Shown: positions 31,516 to 40,505 of the stretch, piece after piece
Layout: the number at the start of each line of letters is the position of its first letter
Numbering within the stretch: the first letter of the stretch is position 1
NCBI GenBank assembly: GCA_934513205.1
Contig: CAKSWU010000007.1
Location: forward strand, 1-64,000
Reading direction: 5' to 3'
Source of the DNA: an uncultured Faecalibacterium sp.
GTDB lineage: Bacteria > Bacillota > Clostridia > Oscillospirales > Ruminococcaceae
DNA length: 64,000 bases
The notes under the pieces: model-generated
Seen by the model: the letters and a program-made list of their open reading frames with translations, nothing else
Database searches by the model: none
Told to the model about the DNA's origin: nothing
Position numbers and translations under genes: made by a program

Positions 31516-33768
31516 ATGATCCAGTTTGAACAGTGGGAAGGCTTTGAAGGCCGCATCTGGAAGGAAGAGGTCAATGTGCGTGACTTCATCCAGAAAAACT
31601 ACACCCCCTATAACGGCGACGAAAGCTTTCTGGCAGGCCCCACCGAGGCTACCGATAAGCTTTGGGGTGCTCTGCAGCAGCTGCAGAAGGCCGAGCGCGC
31701 CAAGGGCGGCGTGCTGGATATGGAGACCGAGGTGGTCAGCAGCCTGACCTCCTACGGCCCCGGCTATATTGACGAAAACCTGAAGGATCTGGAGCAGATC
31801 GTAGGTTTGCAGACCGACAAGCCCCTCAAGCGCGCCTTTATGCCCTACGGCGGCATCAAGATGGCAGAGCAGGCCTGCACCACCTACGGCTACCAGCCCT
31901 CTGCCGAGCTGCACAAGATCTTTACCGACTACACCCGCACCCACAATCAGGCTGTGTTCGATGCCTACACCCCCGAGATGAAGAAGGCACGCCACACCCA
32001 CATCATCACCGGTCTGCCGGACACCTACGGCCGCGGCCGCATCGTGGGCGACTACCGCCGCGTTGCCCTGTACGGCATCGACGCCCTGATCCAGTTCAAG
32101 CAGGAGGATCTTGCTAACTGCGGCGACGGCACCATGACCGATGACGTCATCCGTCTGCGGGAGGAGATCGCCCGCCAGATCAGCGCCCTGAAGGGCATGA
32201 AGAAGATGGCCGAGGCCTACGGCTACGACATCTCCCAGCCCGCCAAGGACGCCAAGGAGGCCTGCCAGTGGCTGTACTTCGGCTATCTGGCCGCCATCAA
32301 GACCCAGAACGGCGCCGCCATGAGCGTGGGCCGCATCTCCACCTTCCTGGATATCTACATCCAGCGTGATCTGGACAACGGCACCCTGACCGAGACCCAG
32401 GCTCAGGAGCTGATCGACCACATGGTTATGAAGTTCCGCATGGTCAAGTTTGCCCGCATCCCCAGCTACAACCAGCTGTTCTCCGGCGACCCCGTGTGGG
32501 CAACGCTGGAGGTGGGCGGCATCGGCATGGACGGCCGCAGCATGGTCACCAAGAACTGCTACCGCTTCCTGCACACGCTGGAGAACATGGGCCCCGCACC
32601 GGAGCCGAACCTGACCGTGCTGTACTCCTCTGCCCTGCCGGAGGCCTTTAAAAAGTACGCCGCCAAGGTGTCCGTCAACACCAGCAGTGTCCAGTACGAG
32701 AACGACGATGTGATGAAGCCCGTCTGGGGCGACGATTACTCCATCTGCTGCTGCGTGTCTGCCACCCAGACCGGCAAGGAGATGCAGTTCTTCGGCGCAC
32801 GCGCCAACCTTGCCAAGTGCCTGCTGTACGCCATCAACGGCGGCGTGGACGAGAAGAGCCACGAGCAGTGCGGCCCCAACTACGCCCCCATCACCAGCGA
32901 GTACCTGACCTATGACGAGGTGCTGCCCAAGTATGTGCAGATGCTGGACTGGCTGGCAGGGCTGTACGTCAACGTGCTGAACCTCATCCAGTATATGCAC
33001 GACAAGTATTACTACGAGGAAGCCGAGATGGCACTCATCGACACCGATGTGCGCCGCACCTTTGCCACCGGCATTGCAGGCTTCTCCCACGTCATCGACT
33101 CCCTGAGCGCCATCAAGTACGCCAAGGTGAAGGTGGTGCGCGACGAAAGCGGCCTTGCCACCGGCTTTGAGACCGAGGGCGACTTCCCCAAGTACGGCAA
33201 CGACGACGACCGCGCCGACGAGATCGGCGTGTGGCTGCTGCGCACCTTCCTTGAGATGATCAAGAAGCGCCACACCTACCGCAACTCCGAGGCTACCACC
33301 TCCATCCTGACCATCACCTCCAACGTGGTGTACGGCAAGTACACCGGCGCTCTGCCGGACGGCCGTGCCGCATTCACCCCGTTTGCACCCGGTGCTACCC
33401 CCAGCTACGGTGCAGAGCAGAACGGTCTGCTGGCCTCGCTGAACTCTGTGGCAAAGCTGCCCTACCACTGGGCACTGGACGGCATCTCCAACACCCAGAC
33501 CATCAACCCCGAGGCACTGGGTCACAGCGAGGGCGAGCGCGTGGAGAATCTGGTGCAGGTGCTGGACGGCTATTTCGATCAGGGCGCACACCACCTGAAC
33601 GTGAATGTCTTTGGCAAGGAGAAGCTGCTGGACGCCATGGAGCACCCCGAGAAGGAAGAGTACGCCAACTTCACCATCCGCGTTTCCGGCTACGCCGTCA
33701 AGTTCATCGACCTGACCCGTGAGCAGCAGCTGGACGTGCTGGCCCGCACCTGCCATGGCGTCCTGTAA
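31516..33768 (+). CDS. pflB: Formate C-acetyltransferase (pyruvate formate-lyase)
   Basis: Glycyl-radical enzyme that splits pyruvate with CoA into acetyl-CoA and formate in anaerobic fermentation. The 750-residue length is standard. The active-site cysteines are Cys412-Cys413 (SICCCVSATQ; an extra Cys411 precedes them) and the radical glycine is Gly725 in RVSGYAVKF near the C-terminus. ATG 31516 follows AGCAAGGAGGTTCCA. It is followed by its activase with a 14-bp overlap. The long leader with two dyads and a terminator-like hairpin suggests regulated expression. Confidence 0.97.
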   Translation: MIQFEQWEGFEGRIWKEEVNVRDFIQKNYTPYNGDESFLAGPTEATDKLWGALQQLQKAERAKGGVLDMETEVVSSLTSYGPGYIDENLKDLEQIVGLQTDKPLKRAFMPYGGIKMAEQACTTYGYQPSAELHKIFTDYTRTHNQAVFDAYTPEMKKARHTHIITGLPDTYGRGRIVGDYRRVALYGIDALIQFKQEDLANCGDGTMTDDVIRLREEIARQISALKGMKKMAEAYGYDISQPAKDAKEACQWLYFGYLAAIKTQNGAAMSVGRISTFLDIYIQRDLDNGTLTETQAQELIDHMVMKFRMVKFARIPSYNQLFSGDPVWATLEVGGIGMDGRSMVTKNCYRFLHTLENMGPAPEPNLTVLYSSALPEAFKKYAAKVSVNTSSVQYENDDVMKPVWGDDYSICCCVSATQTGKEMQFFGARANLAKCLLYAINGGVDEKSHEQCGPNYAPITSEYLTYDEVLPKYVQMLDWLAGLYVNVLNLIQYMHDKYYYEEAEMALIDTDVRRTFATGIAGFSHVIDSLSAIKYAKVKVVRDESGLATGFETEGDFPKYGNDDDRADEIGVWLLRTFLEMIKKRHTYRNSEATTSILTITSNVVYGKYTGALPDGRAAFTPFAPGATPSYGAEQNGLLASLNSVAKLPYHWALDGISNTQTINPEALGHSEGERVENLVQVLDGYFDQGAHHLNVNVFGKEKLLDAMEHPEKEEYANFTIRVSGYAVKFIDLTREQQLDVLARTCHGVL

Positions 33769-34507
33769 GGCTCTTGGGTACGTCCACTCGCTGGAATCCT
33801 TCGGCTCGGTGGACGGCCCCGGCGTGCGCTTTGTGGTGTTTTTGCAGGGGTGTGCCCTGCGGTGCAAGTACTGCCACAACCCCGAAACATGGGCAGCGGG
33901 CGGCGAGGAGTGGACGGCAGAAGCGCTGTTCCAGCGGGTATACCGCTACCGCAACTACTGGGGCAAAAAGGGCGGCATCACGGTCAGCGGCGGCGAGCCG
34001 CTGCGGCAGCTGGACTTTCTGACCGAGTTCTTCACGCTGGCGCGCGCCAAGGGCGTGCACACGGCGCTGGACACCGCCGGGCAGCCTTTCCGCCCGGACG
34101 ACCCGGCCTATCTGGCGGCGTTCGACCGTCTGATGGCTAACACCAGTCTGGTGATCTTAGACCTCAAGGAGATCGACCCGGAGCGCCACCGGCAGCTCAC
34201 CGGCAAGGACAACGCCAACATCCTTGCCATGGCACGGCACATCTCCGACCTCGGCATCCCGCTGTGGATCCGGCACGTCCTTGTGCCCGGTCTGACCGAT
34301 GACGAGGAGGGGCTGCGCAAAACAGCAGACTTCATCCGCAGCCTGAAAACCGTGCAGCGGGTGGAGGTGCTGCCCTACCACACCTTGGGGCTGTTCAAAT
34401 GGCAGAAGCTGGGCATCCCCTATCCCCTGCCGGACGCGGTACCGCCCACGGCAGAGCAGGTAAAGCGGGCAGAGGAGCTTCTGGAAGTGATCCGGTATCC
34501 CGGCTGA
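33755..34507 (+). CDS. pflA: Pyruvate formate-lyase activating enzyme
   Basis: Radical SAM enzyme that installs the glycyl radical on PflB. The 250-residue protein has the cluster motif CALRCKYC (Cys33, Cys37, Cys40), the GGEPL motif after TVSGGEP, and the ending expected for the family. The start ATG 33755 lies inside the last codons of pflB (14-bp overlap), so translation is coupled. The typical N-terminal HSLESFGSVDGPGVRFVVFL is intact. Confidence 0.96.
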   Translation: MASCKALGYVHSLESFGSVDGPGVRFVVFLQGCALRCKYCHNPETWAAGGEEWTAEALFQRVYRYRNYWGKKGGITVSGGEPLRQLDFLTEFFTLARAKGVHTALDTAGQPFRPDDPAYLAAFDRLMANTSLVILDLKEIDPERHRQLTGKDNANILAMARHISDLGIPLWIRHVLVPGLTDDEEGLRKTADFIRSLKTVQRVEVLPYHTLGLFKWQKLGIPYPLPDAVPPTAEQVKRAEELLEVIRYPG

Positions 34508-34572
34508 AGCGGAAAAATAGTTTGATCTTGGACCCCCGGAGCGTCTGCGGACGCTCCGGGGGTCTGTTTTTG
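34506..34572 (+). repeat. Bipartite hairpin element, copy 6 (terminator of pflBA)
   Basis: The linker GAAGCGGAAAAATAG starts at the pflA stop; hairpin 2 is a perfect 15-bp stem with TGCG loop (34531-34564), followed by TGTTTTTG. Hairpin 1 is absent. The next 160 bases hold nothing recognisable. Confidence 0.8.
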
Positions 34573-34729
34573 TCGGCAGAGACGTGGAGACAAACAGCAT
34601 CTGCAGCGGCCTTCTTTTCCCCGCCCGTAACTCTTCCGAAACCTTTTGAAACTGCCGCAAACCCGCTCTTTTTTCTTGCGCAGTTTTCACAAACTTCCCT
34701 TCTTCTTTCGGTTTTTTCGCCGCCCGGTC

Positions 34730-34757
34730 TTGACGCGGCATGCTCCCGTGTTATAAT
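34730..34757 (+). promoter_or_regulatory. Promoter of the surface-protein gene
   Basis: -35 TTGACG (34730-34735), 16-bp spacer, -10 TATAAT (34752-34757). A 12-bp hairpin (34817-34845, loop GGAA) followed by CCATTCATTTTT lies in the leader. Confidence 0.75.
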
Positions 34758-34875
34758 GGTGTTGTTCCATTGCGTTTGTATATTTTTAGCGTCTCATTGT
34801 TGAAAACGTGTCAAATTCCCGGGAATGGTGGAACCATTTCCGGGACCATTCATTTTTCGAAGGGGGATTTCAGAC

Positions 34876-37263
34876 ATGCGAACCGACACCAAACAAAAGC
34901 TGGCCTTGCGGGTACTTTCTACAGCTGCGTTGATGGCAATGGTCTCTTCCATCGCCACGGCGGCCTTTGCGGGCACTTACTACATAGAAGATGGCAGCAT
35001 CAGCATCGTTGCCAAAGAAGGTGGCAACTACATCACACAGGGTGCAATCAAGGATCAGAAGGACGAGGGTGAAACGGTCGTCACGAACCACGACAGCGAA
35101 ACCGCTTCGAAGAACACCGTCACCATCAACGCGGAGGAAGGCAGCACTGCCAAGGTCACGCTGAAGGATGTGAACATCGACGTCAGCAACAGCCACGAGG
35201 CCGCCCTGACCGTGAAGGGTACCGGCAACACCGAGATCGAGCTGAGCGGAGACAACACCCTCGTCAGCGGTTCCGGACATGCAGGTCTGGAAAAGAGCGA
35301 CACCTACAGCAAACCTTCCCAAAACGGCTCCCTGACCATCAATGCAGAGGATCCCGACAGCTCCCTGACCGCCACCGGCGGCGCGGGCGGCGCAGGCATC
35401 GGCGGTGCAAGTTCCAGAAGCAGCAGTAACATCACCATTACCGGCGGCAACATCACTGCCGGCAGCAACTCCGGCAGTGGCCTCGTGCACTGCGGTGCCG
35501 GCATCGGCGGCGGTGCATTCGGCGAGGGCAACAACATCACCATCTCCGGCGGCACCGTGAACGCCACCGGCGGCGAAGGAAACGGCTTTTTTCATTTCGG
35601 CGGTGCCGGTATCGGCGGCGGTTATAACAGCGGTGCCAACGATATCATCATCTCCGGCGATGACACCAAGGTCACTGCCACCGGCAAGGATGGCGGTGCA
35701 GGCATCGGCGGCGGTTATTCCGGAACCGCCAACAACATCACCATCTCCGGCGGCACCGTGGACGCCACCGGCGGCTCCCATGGTGCAGGCATCGGCGGCG
35801 GCGGCAACAGCTACCAAAGTGCAGCCGGCAGCGCCAGCAACATCACCATCTCCGGCGACAAGACCCATGTCACTGCCACTGGCGGTTTCGGGGGTGCCGG
35901 CATCGGCGGCGGTGGGGGCGGCGGTGTCGACAACAGCACTGCAGGCAACGCCAGCAACATTACCATCTCCGGCGGCACGGTCATCGCCACCGGCAACGGT
36001 TCGGCTGCCGGTATTGGCGGCGGTGCCGGTGTGGCATTTGTTAGGGTGCCCAAAGCCGGCAGCGCCACCAACATCACCATCTCCGGCGGCAATGTGACCG
36101 CCATCGGCGGCAAGGGGTCTGACTCCATAAGCGGCAAGGAGTCTGACTCCATAAGCGGCGGCGCCGGCATTGGCGGCGGCACGGACAGTCTGGGGCACAG
36201 CAACGGCGGTGCCGGCAGCAACATCACCATTTCCGGCGGCACCGTGAACGCTGTGGGCGGCCGCAACAGTGCCGGCATCGGCGGCGGCGACGGTGCAGGC
36301 TGCAGCGGCATCACCATCTCCGGCGGCACGGTCACCGCAAGCAGCGCAGTCGGCGCAGCCGGTATCGGCGGCGGGCGCTGGGCCGGTGCAGGCACAGCAG
36401 ACAGCGCCGGCGTGACCATCACAAACGGCACCGTCACCGCCAACGGCGGTGCAGGCGCAGCAGGCATCGGCGATGGTGCAAACAATGATTCTGAGGTCGG
36501 CTCGGTCATTTCCATCACCGGCGGCACCGTGACTGCCAACGGCGGCGCGGGCAAAGCCGCAGGCATCGGCAACGGTGAAAACGGTGTCCATGACGCCACC
36601 GTGAACATCAGCGCCACCACCGCAAAGCTGGACATCACTGCCGTGACGCAGGGCAGCGGAGAAGCCATCACCGGCGGCGAGAATCTGACCATGGCAAAGC
36701 TGAACAACCGGTTCAGCGGCGTGGTGCGGTTCTTCCGCGGCGAGGACCACTACAACACCGTGCACAACGGCAAGTATGTGGGCATGGACGACAACAACGC
36801 CGATGAGCACAAGGAAACGGACGCTCACATCTGGGACTCCGCCAAGGACGAGATCCTGCAGCAGGCATCCCCTGCCGTTCTGGGCATCGTGCGCCACCAC
36901 TGCGCAGTGGACGGCTGCAAGGGCTACTACGACGAGTTCTTTGACTATGTTGCCCCTGCAGAGCCTGTGACCCCCGCGCCCACCGACCCGGACACCCCGG
37001 ATGTGCCCGGCACCCCGGATGTGACCCCGGACGCCCCGGTACCGGGCGTCACGGCAGACACCGTGACCGCGGATGCCGTCCCGGACGCTGCGGCGGCGGA
37101 AGAAACCGCTGTGACGACCGCCGGTGAACAGCAGGTTACCTCCACCGCCGCCCTGCCCAAGACCGGTGCCAACTGGCTGGCAGCGGTGGGCAGTGCCCTT
37201 GGCGGCATCTTCCTGCTGGCGGCGGGCTTTGTGCTGGACCGCAAGAGCCGCCGCATGAACTAA
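34876..37263 (+). CDS. LPxTG-anchored repeat surface protein (carbohydrate-binding / beta-helix type)
   Basis: A 795-residue secreted protein. Residues 1-32 form a signal peptide ending near AAFAGTYY. About 12 units of 25-40 residues follow (about 170-600) built on GAGIGGG..NITISGGTVNATGG, predicting a right-handed parallel beta-helix like the Cthe_2159 family of polysaccharide-binding proteins. A domain at about 615-690 precedes a Pro/Thr/Asp-rich wall-spanning stretch. The end is LPKTG (760-764), a hydrophobic helix and KSRRMN, a sortase signal. ATG 34876 follows AAGGGGGATTTCAGAC. It probably binds plant or host glycans at the cell surface. Confidence 0.88.
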   Translation: MRTDTKQKLALRVLSTAALMAMVSSIATAAFAGTYYIEDGSISIVAKEGGNYITQGAIKDQKDEGETVVTNHDSETASKNTVTINAEEGSTAKVTLKDVNIDVSNSHEAALTVKGTGNTEIELSGDNTLVSGSGHAGLEKSDTYSKPSQNGSLTINAEDPDSSLTATGGAGGAGIGGASSRSSSNITITGGNITAGSNSGSGLVHCGAGIGGGAFGEGNNITISGGTVNATGGEGNGFFHFGGAGIGGGYNSGANDIIISGDDTKVTATGKDGGAGIGGGYSGTANNITISGGTVDATGGSHGAGIGGGGNSYQSAAGSASNITISGDKTHVTATGGFGGAGIGGGGGGGVDNSTAGNASNITISGGTVIATGNGSAAGIGGGAGVAFVRVPKAGSATNITISGGNVTAIGGKGSDSISGKESDSISGGAGIGGGTDSLGHSNGGAGSNITISGGTVNAVGGRNSAGIGGGDGAGCSGITISGGTVTASSAVGAAGIGGGRWAGAGTADSAGVTITNGTVTANGGAGAAGIGDGANNDSEVGSVISITGGTVTANGGAGKAAGIGNGENGVHDATVNISATTAKLDITAVTQGSGEAITGGENLTMAKLNNRFSGVVRFFRGEDHYNTVHNGKYVGMDDNNADEHKETDAHIWDSAKDEILQQASPAVLGIVRHHCAVDGCKGYYDEFFDYVAPAEPVTPAPTDPDTPDVPGTPDVTPDAPVPGVTADTVTADAVPDAAAAEETAVTTAGEQQVTSTAALPKTGANWLAAVGSALGGIFLLAAGFVLDRKSRRMN

Positions 37264-37324
37264 ACGCCAACCCCCTGCGGTGCGGTTCCGCAAGCCGTGC
37301 TGCAGTCTCCTTCCATACCCCAAA

Positions 37325-37368
37325 ACAGAGCAGCGCCCCGGGACCGCAAGCCCGGGGCGCTGCTCTGT
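37325..37368 (+). terminator. Terminator after the surface-protein gene
   Basis: 18-bp GC-rich stem ACAGAGCAGCGCCCCGGG with its complement and loop ACCGCAAG, then CGTTTC. Confidence 0.8.
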
Positions 37369-37377
37369 CGTTTCACC

Positions 37378-37406
37378 TTGACTTCCCTGCGCTGCACCGC
37401 TATAAT
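37378..37406 (+). promoter_or_regulatory. Promoter of the cysS transcript
   Basis: -35 TTGACT (37378-37383), 17-bp spacer, -10 TATAAT (37401-37406). Confidence 0.85.
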
Positions 37407-37412
37407 AAAGGG

Positions 37413-37680
37413 GTAAAAGGATAAATGCGTTTATCCGGGCAGAGTAGCGCCGCATACCGTCTGCGCAGAGAGAACAGGCCACTGGCTGGAAGCCTGTTTG
37501 CAGACCGCTGCGCAAAGTGCGCCCGGACAGCACGCGGCGGGAACCCCTGCGGGGAAGTATCGCCGTGCGGTGCGCCGCCGTTACCGGCTTTGAGCGACAA
37601 ACAGAAGTGGAACCGCGATTTTGATTTTAAAACCGCCTTCGGAGCTGTGCTATGTGCACCGCTCCGGGGGCGTTTTGTTT
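37413..37680 (+). ncRNA. T-box leader (cysteine) of cysS
   Basis: Stem I is closed by CCGGGC / GCCCGG, with an internal-loop TGC at 37518-37520 on the 3' side, the expected Cys specifier. The T-box itself reads CAGAAGTGGAACCGCG (37602-37617). A 12-bp terminator stem (37634-37645 with 37661-37672) ending in TTTTG follows; GAAG in the T-box can pair with CTTC in the 5' terminator arm to form the antiterminator. Uncharged tRNA-Cys would allow readthrough into cysS. Confidence 0.88.
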
Positions 37681-37716
37681 TGCGGCTTCTGTTTGGAACA
37701 AAAAGGAGAATTGACC

Positions 37717-39114
37717 ATGCAGATCTTCAACACCCTGACCCGACAGAAGGAAGAATTTGTGCCGCAGGTGCCCGGCGAGTACCGCATCTACGTCTGCGGA
37801 CCCACCGTGTACAACTATATCCACATCGGCAACGCCCGCCCGCTGATCGTGTTCGACACCCTGCGCCGCTATCTGGAGTATCGGGGCAACAAGGTGATCT
37901 ACGTTTCCAACATCACCGACATCGACGACAAGCTCATCAAGAAGGGACAGGAGGAGGGCACCTCCATGAAGGAGGTGGCGCAGCGCTTTGAGGCTGAGTA
38001 CCTGAAGGATGCCGCCGGACTGAACTGCAAAAAGCCCACCGTGCAGCCCCGCGCCACCGAGCACATCCCCCAGATTTTGGACATCGTCAAGGATCTGATC
38101 GACTCCGGCCACGCCTACGTTGCCAAGAACGGTGACGTGTACTTCCGGGTCAAGAGCGACCCCGGCTACGGCAAGCTGAGCCACCTGAAGCTGGACGATC
38201 TGGAAAGCGGCAACCGCGAGCTGCGCAGCCGCATGGAGGACGACCTGAAGGAGGACCCCGCCGACTTTGCCGTGTGGAAGGCCGCAAAGCCCGGTGAGCC
38301 TGCATGGGAAAGCCCCTACGGCATGGGCCGCCCGGGCTGGCACATCGAGTGCAGCGCCATGAGCCGCACCCATCTGGGCAAGACCATCGACCTGCACTGC
38401 GGCGGTCAGGACCTGATCTTCCCCCACCACGAGAATGAGATCGCCCAGAGCGAGTGCGCCAACGGCTGCGAGTTTGCCCGCTACTGGATGCACAACGGCT
38501 TCATCAACGTGGACAACCAGAAAATGTCCAAGAGCCTGCACAACTTCTTTACCGTGCGGGACGTGGCGGACGTCTACGGCTACGAGCCCATCCGCTACTT
38601 CATGCTGACCGCCGGCTACCGGATGCCGCTGAACTACACCGTAGACCTCATCGAGAGCTGCAAGAACAGCTTGGAGCGCCTGTACACCTGCCGCGAGAAT
38701 CTGGACTTCGCCCTGACCAAGGACGCCTTTGGCACCGACGAGACCCTGAAGGAAAAGGCTGCCGAGGCACGCACCAAGTTCTGCACCGCCATGGACGACG
38801 ACCTGAACACCCCGGATGCGCTGGCTGCCGTGTTCGATCTGGTCAAGGAGATCAACACCCTGTCCGCTGCTTCCAGCAAGGCTGCATTGGAGACCGCTGC
38901 CGCCGCCTTTGACGAGATCACCGGTGTGCTGGGTCTGCTGTACAACCGCAAGAAGGACGAGGTGCCCGCCGAGGTGACTGCGCTGGTGGAACAGCGCGCC
39001 GCCGCCAAGAAGGCCAAGGACTGGGCCACCGCCGACGCCATCCGCGCACAGCTGACCGAACTGGGCTGGGCGGTCAAGGACACCGCACAGGGTCCCCAGC
39101 TGAGCAAGCTGTAA
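37717..39114 (+). CDS. cysS: Cysteinyl-tRNA synthetase
   Basis: Class I synthetase charging tRNA-Cys. The 465-residue protein has the zinc Cys27 (YVCGPTVYN), the HIGH variant HIGN (36-39), GWHIECSAM, the LIFPHHENE zinc motif and KMSKS (269-273). The C-terminal helical domain follows. ATG 37717 follows AAAAGGAGAATTGACC. It is controlled by the T-box leader upstream. A bipartite element follows its stop as terminator. Confidence 0.97.
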   Translation: MQIFNTLTRQKEEFVPQVPGEYRIYVCGPTVYNYIHIGNARPLIVFDTLRRYLEYRGNKVIYVSNITDIDDKLIKKGQEEGTSMKEVAQRFEAEYLKDAAGLNCKKPTVQPRATEHIPQILDIVKDLIDSGHAYVAKNGDVYFRVKSDPGYGKLSHLKLDDLESGNRELRSRMEDDLKEDPADFAVWKAAKPGEPAWESPYGMGRPGWHIECSAMSRTHLGKTIDLHCGGQDLIFPHHENEIAQSECANGCEFARYWMHNGFINVDNQKMSKSLHNFFTVRDVADVYGYEPIRYFMLTAGYRMPLNYTVDLIESCKNSLERLYTCRENLDFALTKDAFGTDETLKEKAAEARTKFCTAMDDDLNTPDALAAVFDLVKEINTLSAASSKAALETAAAAFDEITGVLGLLYNRKKDEVPAEVTALVEQRAAAKKAKDWATADAIRAQLTELGWAVKDTAQGPQLSKL

Positions 39115-39125
39115 CACTTCCCAAC

Positions 39126-39222
39126 ATGCCCTCCGCTTCGCTCCGGGCATCTTTCGCGGAATTATTATTTTGAATTTCTAACCCGGAAGGCTCTGCGGAT
39201 CTTTCCGGGTTATTTTTTCACG
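39126..39222 (+). repeat. Bipartite hairpin element, copy 7 (terminator of cysS)
   Basis: Hairpin 1 ATGCCC/GGGCAT with loop TCCGCTTCGCTCC (39126-39150), linker with CGCGGAATTATTATTT, hairpin 2 of 15 bp with one mismatch and TGCG loop (39179-39212), tail TTTTTTCACG. Confidence 0.85.
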
Positions 39223-39265
39223 AAAAGAGTTTTTTGCAAAGCCCCCGCCTGTTTTTCCGTTTCGC

Positions 39266-39294
39266 TTTACATTTGGGATGCGATTTGTCATAAT
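39266..39294 (+). promoter_or_regulatory. Promoter of the ROK kinase gene
   Basis: -35 TTTACA (39266-39271), 17-bp spacer, -10 CATAAT (39289-39294). Confidence 0.65.
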
Positions 39295-39328
39295 AGAAAA
39301 AACTGCCGTTTTACGGAGGGAAACGATT

Positions 39329-40252
39329 ATGAAGGTCATGGTTTTTGACGTTGGCGGCACCGAGATCAAGTATTCGGTGATGGACGAGCGGTTGAACCGC
39401 ACCGATGCCGGTTCGGTGCCCACCCCGCAGGACACGCAGGAGCAGTTTCTGGACACCATCTACCGGCTTTACGCGCCCCACCGGGACGAAGTGTCCGGCA
39501 TTGCCATGGCGCTGCCGGGCTTTGTAGACAGCCGCACCGGCTTTGTGTCCAACGGCGGCGCACTGCTGTACAACACCGGCACGCAGGTAGGGCAGCTGCT
39601 CCAGCAGCGGTGCGGCTGTCCGGTCGTGCTGGAAAACGACGGCAAAGCCGCCGCCCTTGCCGAGCTGCGGGCCGGAGCGCTGCAAGGCTGCACCAACGCA
39701 GCAGTGTTCCTCATTGGCACCGGCGTGGGCGGCGGCATCATCGCAAACGGCGAGCTGGTGCGCGGGGCGCATTTTACCGCCGGGGAATACAGCTTTGTCT
39801 GCACCAACGCCGCCGGGTGGGAGGATGAGAGCAACAACATGGCCTGCCAGTGCAGCACCACCAACCTGCTGGACTGGTACCGCGCCCGCAAAGCCCTGCC
39901 GGACGCAGCGCCTTTGAACGGACATATCTTCTTTGACGCCGCCAATGCCGGGGAGCCGGAAGCGCTGGAAACGCTGGAGCGTTTCTGCAAAGCGGTGGCG
40001 GTGCAGGTCTACAACCTGACCGTGCTGCTGGACGTGGAGGCGGTCGCCATCGGCGGCGGCATCAGCCGGCAGCCCCTGCTGCTGGAGACTCTGCGCCGGG
40101 TGTATGCCGGGCTGTTCGCATCCCGGGGCGATTCCCCTTACATGATCGGTCTGCCCCGCACCCGCATCCTGCCCTGCGCCTTCCGCAGCGAGGCCAATCA
40201 GGTGGGCGTCCTGTACGTTTATCTGCAAACGTGCCGGGGCGGTAGCCTGTGA
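39329..40252 (+). CDS. ROK family sugar kinase
   Basis: A 307-residue sugar kinase of the ROK family. The ATP-binding motif reads VFDVGGTEIKYSVMD (residues 5-19), the DNGKAAA equivalent is LENDGKAAALAELRAGA, followed by IGTGVGGGII, and CQCST occupies the position of the zinc CXCGxxGC motif, which is therefore degenerate. No HTH domain, so it is a kinase and not a repressor. ATG 39329 follows ACGGAGGGAAACGATT. It probably phosphorylates glucose, fructose or an amino sugar; monocistronic. Confidence 0.9.
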   Translation: MKVMVFDVGGTEIKYSVMDERLNRTDAGSVPTPQDTQEQFLDTIYRLYAPHRDEVSGIAMALPGFVDSRTGFVSNGGALLYNTGTQVGQLLQQRCGCPVVLENDGKAAALAELRAGALQGCTNAAVFLIGTGVGGGIIANGELVRGAHFTAGEYSFVCTNAAGWEDESNNMACQCSTTNLLDWYRARKALPDAAPLNGHIFFDAANAGEPEALETLERFCKAVAVQVYNLTVLLDVEAVAIGGGISRQPLLLETLRRVYAGLFASRGDSPYMIGLPRTRILPCAFRSEANQVGVLYVYLQTCRGGSL

Positions 40253-40254
40253 CC

Positions 40255-40299
40255 AAAAAAAAGATGGGGCTTCCCGCAGTGGGAAGCCCCATCTTTTTT
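40255..40299. terminator. Bidirectional terminator between the ROK kinase and micropeptide genes
   Basis: AAAAAAAGATGGGGCTTCCC / GGGAAGCCCCATCTTTTTT with loop GCAGT; flanking A and T runs let it work in both directions. Confidence 0.9.
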
Positions 40300-40305
40300 G
40301 TGTTC

Positions 40306-40389
40306 TCAGAGGAATCGCTCGGCGAGGATCCACCGGATCCCCGGCAGATTGATATAGCCAAACATCTCATGCAGAATGGACAGGATCAT
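40306..40389 (-). CDS. Micropeptide 3 (27 aa)
   Basis: ATG 40389 after AAAGGAGAAACCAGCC opens a 27-codon frame, MILSILHEMFGYINLPGIRW then ILAERFL, with alternating hydrophobic and charged residues that could form an amphipathic membrane helix. It is third in a row of three tiny frames on the minus strand behind enolase and ends six bases before the shared terminator. Unknown family. Three consecutive good ribosome binding sites argue for translation. Confidence 0.55.
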   Translation of the reverse strand: MILSILHEMFGYINLPGIRWILAERFL

Positions 40390-40409
40390 GGCTGGTTTCT
40401 CCTTTCTGT

Positions 40410-40505
40410 TCAGATAAAGACCCGCATCAGCACCGGTACGCCGTAGAGAAGCAGCAGCCCCGCTGCCGCCGTGCACAGTGCCAGCAGAATGTCCTGCCGG
40501 TTCAT
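40410..40505 (-). CDS. Micropeptide 2 (31 aa, membrane helix)
   Basis: Starts MNRQDILLALCTAAAGLLLL and continues YGVPVLMRVFI, a single hydrophobic helix with a positively charged end. Its ATG overlaps the stop of micropeptide 1 by 4 bp (ATGA), so translation is coupled; a GAAAGGG lies 9 bases before it. Function unknown; it resembles in size KdpF-like or other single-span micropeptides but not in sequence that I can recall. Confidence 0.55.
   Translation of the reverse strand: MNRQDILLALCTAAAGLLLLYGVPVLMRVFI

Noticed and set aside
35390..36560. Direct DNA repeats that could suggest a CRISPR array or VNTR
   Set aside because: They encode in-frame protein repeats of one surface protein; no constant repeats with unique spacers.
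34870..37533. A long minus-strand frame (887 codons) opposite the LPxTG protein
   Set aside because: It is a shadow of the repeat-rich, GC-biased plus-strand gene; it has Ala/Gly/Val-rich nonsense composition and no ribosome binding site.
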